64,000 nt of DNA, from assembly GCF_001424705.1 (NCBI RefSeq), contig NZ_LMRA01000001.1, positions 213,608 through 277,607 on the forward strand, written 5' to 3'. Position 1 is the first letter of the stretch. The number at the start of each line of letters is the position of its first letter. This DNA comes from Methylobacterium sp. Leaf465 (GTDB taxonomy: Bacteria > Pseudomonadota > Alphaproteobacteria > Rhizobiales > Beijerinckiaceae). Below, piece by piece: positions 1-7,667 of the stretch. The position numbers were made by a program, and so were the translations under genes. The notes under the pieces were generated by a model that worked only from the letters and a program-made list of their open reading frames with translations, was not told the DNA's origin and ran no database searches.

Positions 1-2
1 AC

Positions 3-224
3 CGCACGAACCTTGCCGAGGCATCAGCCAAGGGCCGCGAGACCCTGGCCGCCAAGGCCGACGACTTCGCCGCGAACGTGCTGCCCGTCATTCGGGAGAT
101 GCAGGCCCGGGGCGCCTCGATGCGGGCCGTGGCGGCCGAGCTGAACGACCGCAACGTCAAGACGGCGCGCGGCGGCACGTGGACGGCCGTCCAGGTGTCT
201 CGCATCCTCGATCGGGCGGCGTGA
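3..224 (+). CDS. Serine recombinase (resolvase/invertase family), C-terminal part only
   Basis: The open frame enters from before the window and ends at TGA 222-224, so only about the last 73 residues are visible. They have the composition of the C-terminal Recombinase/helix-turn-helix tail of small serine recombinases: an Ala-rich helix, then VLPVIREMQARGASMRAVA, a short linker with TARGG, then a W-T-x-x-x-V-x-x-I-L segment, the usual DNA-recognition helix of PinE/Tn3-resolvase-like proteins. The catalytic serine domain would lie upstream and cannot be checked. It sits at the edge of a phage-like element and may have mobilised it, though a free-standing resolvase is equally possible. Family call fairly sure, role inferred. 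Confidence 0.75.
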   Translation, partial: RTNLAEASAKGRETLAAKADDFAANVLPVIREMQARGASMRAVAAELNDRNVKTARGGTWTAVQVSRILDRAA

Positions 225-230
225 GAGAGC

Positions 231-500
231 TTAGCCGGCCCGCAGGGCGATGACGTTCGAGCCGGGTTCGCTGTGGCCTACGAACCGCCGTGAGGGCCTC
301 GGCGAGACCGGCGCCAGGATCGCGGCCGGGACGGGCCGTAGCGTCTTCTCCAGGTCCACGGCGTGCCGGCGAGCATCGGCCAACATGCCATTGAGCCGCG
401 CGGCCAGCGCGGGCGTGAGATCGGCGCCGCGGATCTCGTCCGCGACCGTGTCGAGTGTGGAGCGCAGGACGCGGGCGCGCATGTCGGCGGGCAAGCACAT
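231..500 (-). CDS. Hypothetical protein, 89 aa
   Basis: A short minus-strand gene ending 7 bases after the convergent recombinase stop. The frame extends to 563, but ATG at 498-500 is preferred because an AGGAG-type ribosome site (AGGAGATCG on the minus strand) lies about 7 bases before it. The product starts MCLPADMRARVLRS and continues as a mostly helical acidic/basic mix, with a segment DLTPALAARLNGMLADARRH. No signal peptide, membrane segment or known motif is seen. I do not recognise the family. It may belong to the mobile element. Confidence 0.5.
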   Translation of the reverse strand: MCLPADMRARVLRSTLDTVADEIRGADLTPALAARLNGMLADARRHAVDLEKTLRPVPAAILAPVSPRPSRRFVGHSEPGSNVIALRAG

Positions 501-845
501 GGGGCGATCTCCTGTGGCGGGCGGGCATTGTGCGCCCGACGACCTCGACGCGCCAAGCGTCATCTCCGCCGCTTGAGGGGGCGAAGGGCCGCCCCGGGGC
601 CGGGCCGACCCCCGCCCGGGCAGTCCAAACGCCTCCGCTAAAACCGGCGGCGCCCCTGTCTGTAAATTTTGCGCGCCTCAAAAATCCGAGACATACAAAG
701 CCGCGTTACCGACAGTTTTTGTATGTCACCTATGAAGCAGACAGCAAGGCCACAGGCCAACGATCTAGCGCAGTTCCGGGATTTGCTTTGAATAGGCGGG
801 GCGTCTATATTGCGCTAACTCTTACGGCACGGGGCCGCGCATCGA
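501..845. other. Divergent intergenic region of the phage-like element
   Basis: This 345-base gap separates a minus-strand gene (start 500) from a plus-strand gene (start 846), so both promoters should lie here. The part from about 660 to 845 is clearly more AT-rich than its surroundings and contains the inverted repeat listed at 690-727. I found no convincing coding frame and no clear -35/-10 pair. Confidence 0.5.
690..727. repeat. 10-bp perfect inverted repeat, possible operator or recombination site
   Basis: GACATACAAA (690-699) and TTTGTATGTC (718-727) are exact inverse complements separated by 18 bases. They lie in the AT-rich half of the divergent spacer, about 120 bases before the gene at 846. 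The geometry fits a dimeric repressor operator or a recombinase arm site. It is not followed by a T-run, so a terminator is unlikely. Confidence 0.5.
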
Positions 846-1421
846 ATGGCTACCTCAGAACCGCACAATCCCGAGAACGATCCGCTCATCGATGCAGGGG
901 CCGCAGCATCGTCCCCGGAGGAGCTCGAAACAGAGGCGCAGGTCGCCCTGGTGTGCCGATGCTATGACGAGGCGCGGGGCGACGAGGCGCCTGCGGCGCT
1001 GATCCGAATGCTGGATTGCCTTCTCGTCATCGGATCGAAGTTCGACGGGCCGAGGCCCTCGTACGACCAGTCCGACCGGATGATGGCGGCCAGCAACAAG
1101 GCCCGCAATCCGATCCGAGAGGCCCTGGAAAAGGTCTATCCGTACGACAAGATGCAGCTCGGCATGGATGCGTTGACCGGTCTCAAATTCCACTGGACCG
1201 AGACGCCAGAAGAGCGCGCCGCCCGCACACCACATATCATCGCGGACCTCGCGGACTTGGCCGCGATCTTCCGGAACGACCTGCGCAACGTTCTCCTGCG
1301 CCGGGCGATCAAGGATCGGGCCGACCAACGTCGGGACGACTCGATCGCAGGGCTCCATCCGGTCTTCCGCGAGATCATGGAAACCGAGATCCTCGACATT
1401 GTCGACGTGAAGGTCGCGTGA
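846..1421 (+). CDS. Hypothetical protein of the phage-like element, 191 aa
   Basis: ATG at 846 follows the AT-rich spacer. The product is acidic at the N-terminus (ENDPLIDAG, then EELETEAQ) and helical after that, with segments such as LIRMLDCLLVIGSKF and ALEKVYPYDKMQLGMDA. No signal peptide, transmembrane helix or catalytic motif is visible and I do not recognise the family. Its TGA overlaps the next ATG (TGATG at 1419-1423), so the two genes are probably translationally coupled. It lies upstream of two virion-type genes in the same direction, which suggests a phage accessory or structural role, but nothing in the sequence itself proves that. Confidence 0.6.
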   Translation: MATSEPHNPENDPLIDAGAAASSPEELETEAQVALVCRCYDEARGDEAPAALIRMLDCLLVIGSKFDGPRPSYDQSDRMMAASNKARNPIREALEKVYPYDKMQLGMDALTGLKFHWTETPEERAARTPHIIADLADLAAIFRNDLRNVLLRRAIKDRADQRRDDSIAGLHPVFREIMETEILDIVDVKVA

Positions 1422-1888
1422 TGGAGGGCGAGGCTCCTGCACCCGCTGAAATCGTACTGGCCGCCGTGACGGTCCGGCTCGGCCTGGCCGCCGAGGGCAA
1501 CGACATTCCCGGCAACCTCGACCTGGCGCTGCGCACGATCATCACCGCGGCGAAGGATTTCGACATGACGCGCGCCTCCCCGGAGGCCATCGAACGGGCG
1601 AAGATCGCGCTCGCCGTCGTCGCTCCGGTCGCGACCGAGCACTTCGGCGGGTGGCCGCAGCCCGAGACCGTCGACATGGGCTTGAGCTGCGCCAGCAACA
1701 TCGTTTGCACCTTCGGCACCGATCCGGCCGACCTCCCGCAGACGCACCGGGACCTGTTGCCGATCTGGGCCGATTGGGCCGCGATCCTGGTCGCCGAGGC
1801 GGACGCGGTGACGCGCTACCGGCGCCTTGCGGCCGGGCTCGGCCGAGACTTCGACGCCCCCGCGGCCGCGCCGCATTCCGTGCACTGA
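1421..1888 (+). CDS. Hypothetical protein of the phage-like element, 155 aa
   Basis: Starts at ATG 1421, overlapping the previous stop by one base. The product begins MEGEAPAPAEIVLAA and is predicted mostly alpha-helical, with the segments DLALRTIITAAKDF and EAIERAKIALAVVAPVA, and ends in a short Ala/Pro tail. The frame continues far upstream, but an internal start directly coupled to the preceding stop is more credible than the long extension, which would overlap the 846 gene antiparallel in composition. No recognised domain. Position suggests it is co-expressed with the 846 gene and the virion-type genes that follow 12 bases downstream. Confidence 0.55.
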   Translation: MEGEAPAPAEIVLAAVTVRLGLAAEGNDIPGNLDLALRTIITAAKDFDMTRASPEAIERAKIALAVVAPVATEHFGGWPQPETVDMGLSCASNIVCTFGTDPADLPQTHRDLLPIWADWAAILVAEADAVTRYRRLAAGLGRDFDAPAAAPHSVH

Positions 1889-1900
1889 CGAGGATTCGCG

Positions 1901-3196
1901 ATGCCCGTTCGACTGAGCCGCTTCTACAACGACGAAGGCATCGGCCGAGGCTTTCAGAACATCGCCGGCGCGCTGGCGCCGCCGAGCGCCGACGATCAGC
2001 TCGCCGGGCAAAAGGCGCTGGAGATCAAGGAGAAGGCCGGACGGATCGCGCGGCTTTTCGACAACCCGAACGACCCGAGCTTCGACCGGCGCGCCACGGC
2101 GGCAGGGCTCCAGACGGGGTCACAAAGCCTCGAAGCGGTCGGCATGAACAACGCCACCGCGCGGGCCACGAACGCCGCCGACAATGCGCGGACCATCGCC
2201 ACCAACGCAAACACGACCCGAGGCTCCACGATAGCTTCGCTCTATGGGTCGCTGAATCCGGGACAGGTACGGCCAATGGTTCCGGAGGAGGTGGCGAGCA
2301 CCATCGGCCTGCCCTCAATGGCCGCGGCGCAGGGCAACGCTCCGGTTCTGAGCAGCGACCAGCTCAAGGCGGCGATCATCGGGCGCCTGCCCGAGAACGA
2401 ACAACGGGCCTCGGCGCTTCACGAAGTGCCGGTGGAGCAGGTGCAGACGCCTGCGGGGCCGCGCATCGCCTTCCGGGCCGATTCGGTCGGCCAAGCCCCG
2501 ACGCCGCCCGACGTTACGGGCAAGGTTACGAACTACACGGGGCCGAACGGGGCCAAGGGCACGGCGGTGCCGGGTCCGGGGGGCAAGCTGTTCGACACGC
2601 AGACCGGAGCCGAGGTGCCGGCGCAATCGACGGTCTACAATGGGCAGGCCACGGGCACTCCCGGCGAGTTCGGCAAGACGACCGAGGCGCAGGGCCGTGC
2701 CGCCTATGCATCCGACATGGTCGAAGGCGCGACGCGGGACATCCTGACGGCCTTCGATACCGGCAAGCTCCCGACCCGCACCGACACGGCGCTGCGCAGC
2801 GCGGCCGAGGCACTTCCGAGCATCCTGTCGCCCGAGCTCACGACGAACATGTCCCCCGAAGGCCAGGTGTTCTTTCAGAACGTGCGCACGGCCCTGCCGA
2901 TGCAGCTCCTGACGCAGTCGGGCCAGGGCGTCACCGAGCGCGAGTACGAACGCAAGATGGCCGAGCTGGTGCCGGTTCCGGGCGAGGCGCCGGGCGTCAC
3001 GGCAGCCAAGCGGCGCCAGTTCGCGACCTATGCCGAAGCCGTCAAGCGCCTGGCCGGTCCGGCGGGCGTCCGTCCCGCCGCAGCTCCTGCAGCGGCGACG
3101 CCCTCGACCGGCGCGGCCGAGAACACGGTCATCGAGAACGATGCGGGCGTGCGGATGATCCGCCGCGGCGGCAAGTGGGAGCCCTACAATGGATGA
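1901..3196 (+). CDS. Phage virion-associated (internal/ejection-like) protein, 431 aa
   Basis: ATG 1901 follows 12 bases after the previous stop. The product has a helical N-terminal half with a Gln/Ala/Asn-rich stretch (about residues 85-120, many NA, TA repeats), a low-complexity Gly/Thr/Pro central part (GPNGAKGTAVPGPGGKLFDTQ), a helical part with LPSILSPELTTNMSPEGQVF, and a C-terminus ending in RRGGKWEPYNG. Terminal aromatic-Gly tags of this kind, together with the coupled downstream gene, resemble internal virion proteins of podovirus-like prophages. Family membership is my judgement from layout and composition, not from a definite motif. Overlaps the next gene by 8 bases. Confidence 0.55.
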   Translation: MPVRLSRFYNDEGIGRGFQNIAGALAPPSADDQLAGQKALEIKEKAGRIARLFDNPNDPSFDRRATAAGLQTGSQSLEAVGMNNATARATNAADNARTIATNANTTRGSTIASLYGSLNPGQVRPMVPEEVASTIGLPSMAAAQGNAPVLSSDQLKAAIIGRLPENEQRASALHEVPVEQVQTPAGPRIAFRADSVGQAPTPPDVTGKVTNYTGPNGAKGTAVPGPGGKLFDTQTGAEVPAQSTVYNGQATGTPGEFGKTTEAQGRAAYASDMVEGATRDILTAFDTGKLPTRTDTALRSAAEALPSILSPELTTNMSPEGQVFFQNVRTALPMQLLTQSGQGVTEREYERKMAELVPVPGEAPGVTAAKRRQFATYAEAVKRLAGPAGVRPAAAPAAATPSTGAAENTVIENDAGVRMIRRGGKWEPYNG

Positions 3197-5255
3197 CCTG
3201 CCCGAAGGATTCCGCGTCGTCTCGGCCCCGCAGTCGCCTCCGGGCGACGACATGCCGGCCGGCTTCCGGGTGGTCTCGCCTCCCGCCGCGCCCGCGCCGG
3301 AGGCCCCGTCCGTGGCCCTCGACGTTGCCAAGGCCGCCCCGGTCGGGGTGGCGAAGGGGACCATCGGCCTGGCCGGCCTACCTGGCGACGTTCAGGAGAT
3401 GGGCGGCAGTCTCGTGGATCGGATCATGCTCGGCGTCGGGCACAAGGTCATGGACTGGACGGGCTACGGCCCGCAGGCCGGCACGCCCGAGCGCGCGGAC
3501 TTCGACCGCATGTATACCGGCATAGGCTCGGGCGGCGGCCTGCCGACTTCGGGCGCGATCCAGCGCGGCGTCGAGACCGCGACCGGACCGTTCTACAAGC
3601 CGCAGACGACGGCCGGCGCATATGCGCAGACCGTTGGCGAGTTCGCGCCGAGCGCCGTCATCGGCCCCGGCGGTCTCGTGCGCAAGATTATGGAAACGGC
3701 GGTCCCCGCCGTCGCGTCCGAGACGGCCGGCCAGGCCACCAAGGGCTCGGCCGCCGAACCGGCGGCGCGGTTGATAGGGGCCATCATGGGCGGCACCGGT
3801 ACAGCCGCCGTGCGTGCTCGAGCCGATGCGCACGACCGCACCATCCGCGCTGCGATCCCCCGCGGCATGACGGAAGCCGAGTGGCAAGCATCGCAAGGTG
3901 TGGCCGACACCGGCCGGCGCATCGGCGTCGACCTAACGGGGCCGGAGGCCGTCCAGCAAGGCACCGGTGGGGCCACCAAACTGGCCGACGTTCAGCGCTT
4001 CGTGGAGGGCTCGCCTCAGAGCGCCGCCCTGACCGGGATGATGGCGGCCCGGCCGGACCAGATGCGGGCGGCCGTGGGCAACGCCCTCGATACCGTCGCG
4101 CCGCAGAGTGCCCTCCCTTCGACGCTCGGGCCGCGCGCGGCCGAGACGGCCACGACGGCGATCGATGACGTGCGCCAGGGCATCAACGCCGCGACGCGCC
4201 CGGCCTATGCCGCCGCCGGCCGGCATGTGCTCGACCCGGCCGACTTCGACCCCATTGCCCGGGATCCTGCGTTCCAGGCATCGCTGCGGCGCCTGCGGAA
4301 TGACGAAGTGCTCGGGCCGACGTACCGGGACCAGCCCGACAACGCGGTGGGGGTGATCGACGCCGTGACGAAGGACATGCGCGACCGAGGCGTGGCCCTC
4401 GGGAACGCCGCGAACCCGGGCTTCAGCTCGCAGACCGCCGGCCTCTACGGCAACGGCGCAGCCGAGGCCCGCGCCATCGCCCGCGATCCGGCCCGGGGCG
4501 GCGTCCAGGCCTATGACGACGCCCTCACGGCGCAGGCGCAGGCGCGGCAGCAGAACCTGGCCCCGCTGGAGCAAGGGCCACTCGGGCGCGTGGCCGAGGC
4601 GACCAGCACCGACGCGGCCGGCCGGGCGGTGCTCCCCGGCGCGGGCAGTCCGCACCTCAACGTCGGCGGCCAGGGGGAGCTTGCAGACGCCGTGACCCGT
4701 CTCGCCGCGCGCGATCCGGACCTGACGGCGCAACTCATCCGCCAGCGTCTCGCCAACCAGGCCGACACCAGCATGACGCGGCTTGTCGGTGGCGAGGCGC
4801 AGGGCGGTGGTGCCCGCTACGCGAAGGATATCGCCGGCACGGACCAGCAAGCGGCCAACCTGCAGGCCGTTCTTAGCGCTCTGCCGAACAGCCCGGGCGC
4901 CCGCGCGGCGATGGAGGATCTCCTGCAGACCTTGCGCGCCACCGGACAGCGCAAGCCGCAGGGGAGTCCAACCGACTTCAACGCGCAGTACCGGGCCGAG
5001 ATCGGGGCCGAGACCTTGCCGCAGCAGGCAAGCACGGCGCTGCGGACCGGCGGGCGTTCGCTCCTGTCCAACGTCGGGGACGCCACGCGGCGGGCCTACC
5101 TTGGGCGCAACAACGAACGACTGGCCGAGACCTTCGCGGCCCCGGACAGCGTGGAGCGCCTGAAGGCGATCATCATGCGGGGGGCCGAGACGCCGTTCAC
5201 CGACGCGGCGCTTCGGGCCCTCATCATGGCGCCGATGGCGATCAACAGCCGATGA
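3189..5255 (+). CDS. Large phage virion protein, DNA-ejection-like, 688 aa
   Basis: Starts at ATG 3189, inside the previous gene's last codons. The N-terminus carries two copies of a short motif, DLPEGFRVVS (residues 3-12) and DMPAGFRVVS (about 21-30). D-x-P-x-GF motifs like this are common at the start of large inner virion proteins of podovirus-like phages. A hydrophobic, Gly/Ala-rich region follows (about 40-210, with FAPSAVIGPGGLVRKI and LIGAIMGGTGTAAV) that could insert in or cross a membrane, then a long Ala/Gln-rich helical part to the C-terminus. Such proteins help pass phage DNA through the host envelope. No lytic transglycosylase motif was seen. This is the last phage-like gene before the cargo operon. 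Confidence 0.6.
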   Translation: MDDLPEGFRVVSAPQSPPGDDMPAGFRVVSPPAAPAPEAPSVALDVAKAAPVGVAKGTIGLAGLPGDVQEMGGSLVDRIMLGVGHKVMDWTGYGPQAGTPERADFDRMYTGIGSGGGLPTSGAIQRGVETATGPFYKPQTTAGAYAQTVGEFAPSAVIGPGGLVRKIMETAVPAVASETAGQATKGSAAEPAARLIGAIMGGTGTAAVRARADAHDRTIRAAIPRGMTEAEWQASQGVADTGRRIGVDLTGPEAVQQGTGGATKLADVQRFVEGSPQSAALTGMMAARPDQMRAAVGNALDTVAPQSALPSTLGPRAAETATTAIDDVRQGINAATRPAYAAAGRHVLDPADFDPIARDPAFQASLRRLRNDEVLGPTYRDQPDNAVGVIDAVTKDMRDRGVALGNAANPGFSSQTAGLYGNGAAEARAIARDPARGGVQAYDDALTAQAQARQQNLAPLEQGPLGRVAEATSTDAAGRAVLPGAGSPHLNVGGQGELADAVTRLAARDPDLTAQLIRQRLANQADTSMTRLVGGEAQGGGARYAKDIAGTDQQAANLQAVLSALPNSPGARAAMEDLLQTLRATGQRKPQGSPTDFNAQYRAEIGAETLPQQASTALRTGGRSLLSNVGDATRRAYLGRNNERLAETFAAPDSVERLKAIIMRGAETPFTDAALRALIMAPMAINSR

Positions 5256-5357
5256 CGGCGACGCTTTGCCTAAGTGTGGGACGTCTCGACGAAAAGCATT
5301 CGGGGTTCGTCGGATCGTTTCTCCGCGCTGATAGGCGAGAAAACCTACAGCTGCGGC

Positions 5358-5885
5358 CTAACTTGCTGCCTGAGGAGTTACGTCGACGCTCGGAGGTGCT
5401 GCCGGGAACGGACACTCCTCCAGCTCCATTCTGCCCCGGCGGAGAAGCAGTTCTTTGAGATTCCCCCGCGCAGCTACGCGATGGTTTCGCAGTTCGATTT
5501 GAGCCTCTGAAAAACCGAGCACCGCGTGCGCACGATCATGCGCTAACCCGTCGTCAGCGACACAGAAGGCACCAACGCCGCTGTCGCCTAGCGCGATTTC
5601 TCGGATTTCTTTGGAGAAGGCCCAAAGAGCGCCCTGATAAACGTTGCCGCTTCTCGCAAGCGGTTCGATCACAGCTTCAGTTATGAGTTTGACGCTAGAA
5701 TATTGCGCCCTGCAAACACTGAGCACTCTAGCCTTGAGCTTGCTGTTCGAAAATTCCTTAACGCTGCCCTCAATGCAGGTATAAGGGTCTACTAAAGCAT
5801 AAATTATTTCTTCGTCATCGCTTACTAATCCAGGCGAATGCTCGCTTTGCAGCGTGTCTTCGCAGCCGCAACCCTCTCGGGGCAT
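5358..5885 (-). CDS. Unknown protein, third gene of accessory operon, 175 aa
   Basis: Minus-strand gene directly after the 5888-6370 gene. ATG at 5883-5885 lies two bases past that gene's TGA; a TTG at 5891 overlapping the stop is an alternative. The N-terminus has a Cys-rich start (REGCGCEDT), then IIYALVDPYTCIEGSV, SNSKLKARVLSVCRAQYSSVK, and a region DDGLAHDRAHAVLGFSEAQI with two His and two Asp close together, followed by a basic C-terminal helix KELLLRRGRME. Base composition is less GC-rich than the chromosomal genes. I do not recognise the family. Its tight coupling with two partners beside a tRNA implies a shared accessory function such as defence, but this is inference. Confidence 0.6.
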   Translation of the reverse strand: MPREGCGCEDTLQSEHSPGLVSDDEEIIYALVDPYTCIEGSVKEFSNSKLKARVLSVCRAQYSSVKLITEAVIEPLARSGNVYQGALWAFSKEIREIALGDSGVGAFCVADDGLAHDRAHAVLGFSEAQIELRNHRVAARGNLKELLLRRGRMELEECPFPAAPPSVDVTPQAAS

Positions 5886-5887
5886 AC

Positions 5888-6370
5888 TCAACCCACAGTA
5901 AGATAGGCAAGGAGGTCGGTAGGAAACGAATGAGGCTCAGCGGCAGCGATCGCCCCCGGCACAAACGTTCCGTCTACACGGTAAGCGTAGCCTAGGACGC
6001 CATCGCCCTCAATGCTGACGACAGCATGTCGCCCGTGCTTGATCCATTCGAACCCAACTTCGCCGTCGTCGAACCATACGCGCGGCAGGGGAACGCCAGG
6101 CGGAAGGCTACCTGCGAACTCTAGGGCGTCGCAGAAAATCGATCCGGTCGCAGGGTCCGAAGGCGCAGTGCCCCACAGAGATTTCACTGCGTCCACAAGG
6201 CCCAAGATACGTTTGGCTTCCGCCTTCTGGCCAACGCCTTCAAGCGCTGACGCAGCGCGTCGAACGTCTGGCCCTAAATTAACCTTCGAACTCGTATTCC
6301 CCATGGGTCGCACGTTGATATGCAGCCCCAGGGGACGCGCTTCGCGCGAGTCGGTCCAAGCGTTCCTCAT
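5888..6370 (-). CDS. Unknown protein, second gene of accessory operon, 160 aa
   Basis: Minus-strand gene 41 bases downstream of the TIGR04255-type gene and coupled to the next one. The N-terminal 35 residues are basic and may not all be translated; an internal ATG at 6303 (MGNTSSKV) is an alternative start, and neither has a strong ribosome site. The middle is helical (ASALEGVGQKAEAKRILGLV). The C-terminal half looks like a small beta-rich fold: LPRVWFDDGEVGFEWI, then HAVVSIEGDGVLGYAYRVDG. No catalytic motif, signal peptide or membrane helix. Family not recognised. Less GC-rich than flanking chromosomal genes, consistent with recent acquisition. Confidence 0.6.
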   Translation of the reverse strand: MRNAWTDSREARPLGLHINVRPMGNTSSKVNLGPDVRRAASALEGVGQKAEAKRILGLVDAVKSLWGTAPSDPATGSIFCDALEFAGSLPPGVPLPRVWFDDGEVGFEWIKHGRHAVVSIEGDGVLGYAYRVDGTFVPGAIAAAEPHSFPTDLLAYLTVG

Positions 6371-6411
6371 ACACTCTGATATGCGCTTTCACGGGCCGAA
6401 AGGAAGTGGCT

Positions 6412-7209
6412 TTAACGCGCAGCTCGATCAACTTTCGGTCCGATAAGCTTTTGAAGCGCAGGACTCAGGAGAGCTTCGAACGTCTTCCTGATAGCTTCCC
6501 GGGCTTGATCGAACCACGCGACCGGATCTCCATCCGGTTTTCCGCGGATAGCTAGCTCCAAAATGCACGCGGGCTGATTGGCGTGTGAGCCTACGGAGGC
6601 CATTAACGTGAAACGCGACCCCCCTGGGGCCGTCGACGGCGCATGAAGCGACAGGTGAATTTCGCGCATGTCCCAATCAATTCGGACCCCATCGGGAAGA
6701 TCGCGTTCAACATCGACACGAAGCCCTAGATGCTCGTGGAGAAAGGTGGCTTGCCTTCCATCGAACCCGTGAGTAGCCGTGAACGCATTCACGTACCTGA
6801 GGCTCAGATTGTCGACCTCAGCGTCTACGCGGCCAGCCTTCTGATATGCGGTGGTCACTGCGGCATAGCCTGCGGCGAGAGTGGAGCGGAACTCGCCCCA
6901 ACCAGCATAAGGTGGGACCATGTTGGCGGTGAAGACGCCCGGCCCGAGCTGGAATAGCGGCCATCCTTCCGGCCGGCTCCGGTAACGGGTCACAACCTGG
7001 TTCGGCATCATCTCCATCGGGACGCCGGGCGGCACAAGAGACTCGACCACGCTGAAACCGAGCGCAGCGACCTCTTCTCGGAACTGAACGCTCGCACGCG
7101 GAAAAAACGGGTCTACAGCCGCGCCAGGGATAGCTGAGAGCTGAATCAGCGGCCAAAAAGCTTCGGCGATCACCTCGACCAATGGCGCTTGTTGGTAGGT
7201 GAAGTCCAT
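6412..7209 (-). CDS. TIGR04255-type protein, first gene of accessory operon, 265 aa
   Basis: The N-terminus MDFTYQQAPLVEVIAEAFWP matches the characteristic opening of TIGR04255 proteins (a hydrophobic-Pro-Leu-Val-Glu-Val-Ile core then an aromatic), and the length of about 265 residues is right for that sporadic family of unknown function. ATG at 7207-7209 is chosen over 7218 because a GAGG on the minus strand sits 9 bases before it, whereas it abuts the 7218 ATG. Other visible segments: NQVVTRYRSRPEGWPLFQLGPG, NLSLRYVNAF, and a C-terminal helix EAIRKTFEALLSPAL. It heads a three-gene operon between phage-like genes and tRNA-Glu. Family assignment is from memory of its N-terminal pattern. Confidence 0.65.
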   Translation of the reverse strand: MDFTYQQAPLVEVIAEAFWPLIQLSAIPGAAVDPFFPRASVQFREEVAALGFSVVESLVPPGVPMEMMPNQVVTRYRSRPEGWPLFQLGPGVFTANMVPPYAGWGEFRSTLAAGYAAVTTAYQKAGRVDAEVDNLSLRYVNAFTATHGFDGRQATFLHEHLGLRVDVERDLPDGVRIDWDMREIHLSLHAPSTAPGGSRFTLMASVGSHANQPACILELAIRGKPDGDPVAWFDQAREAIRKTFEALLSPALQKLIGPKVDRAAR

Positions 7210-7439
7210 TTTCGGCATCCTCGCCTGCGGCGCCTCTGGGATAGCGCAGACTCGTGAAAGAGACGTTAGATTTTGATGCGCTCGCTAGCTCTTCAGAGAC
7301 TGACGGCCTCACTAAATCCATACCGTCGCCGAGCATCGGGACGGCTGAGCCAAGGGCGGAGAAACCGACGACCCCAAGCGCTGTGTGAGACATATATGTG
7401 AGAAGCGGGCGCAAGCCGGAGCTAAGTGCCTGGTATCGC

Positions 7440-7515
7440 TGGCGCGCCCTACGGGAATCGAACCCGTGTTTTCGCCGTGAAAGGGCGACGTCCTGGACCG
7501 CTAGACGAAGGGCGC
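7440..7515 (-). tRNA. tRNA-Glu (anticodon TTC)
   Basis: The minus strand reads a full cloverleaf from 7515 to 7443. The acceptor stem GCGCCCT (7515-7509) pairs with AGGGCGC (7450-7444), discriminator G is 7443, and CCA is encoded at 7442-7440. The anticodon loop CTTTCAC gives TTC, and the T-loop reads GGTTCGATTCC. The 3' end points toward the phage-like element, the usual orientation for integration at a tRNA 3' end. Confidence 0.95.
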
Positions 7516-7667
7516 CGCTGCGGTGAGCGGTTCTATATGCGGCTTCGGGCGCGGGGGCAACGGGGGAATCGCCGCGGGTTTGCGGCTTGACGAATGCGGC
7601 CCCGGCCGGTTTGTCGGGCGGACACGCGGACCGCTCCTTCCGGCGGCCGGAGAGCGGACCTGACTGC

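Noticed and set aside
5252..5458. Short plus-strand frame of 68 codons overlapping the end of the virion gene by ATGA
   Set aside because: The start overlap is attractive, but the translation has no features and its second half overlaps the better supported minus-strand gene at 5358-5885.
7210..7439. Possible extra small gene upstream of the TIGR04255-type gene
   Set aside because: A frame starting near 7392 (MSHTALGVVGFSALGSAV) looks fairly protein-like for about 45 residues, but it runs on in the wrong frame into the next gene with no stop at a sensible place and has no ribosome site. More likely leader sequence.
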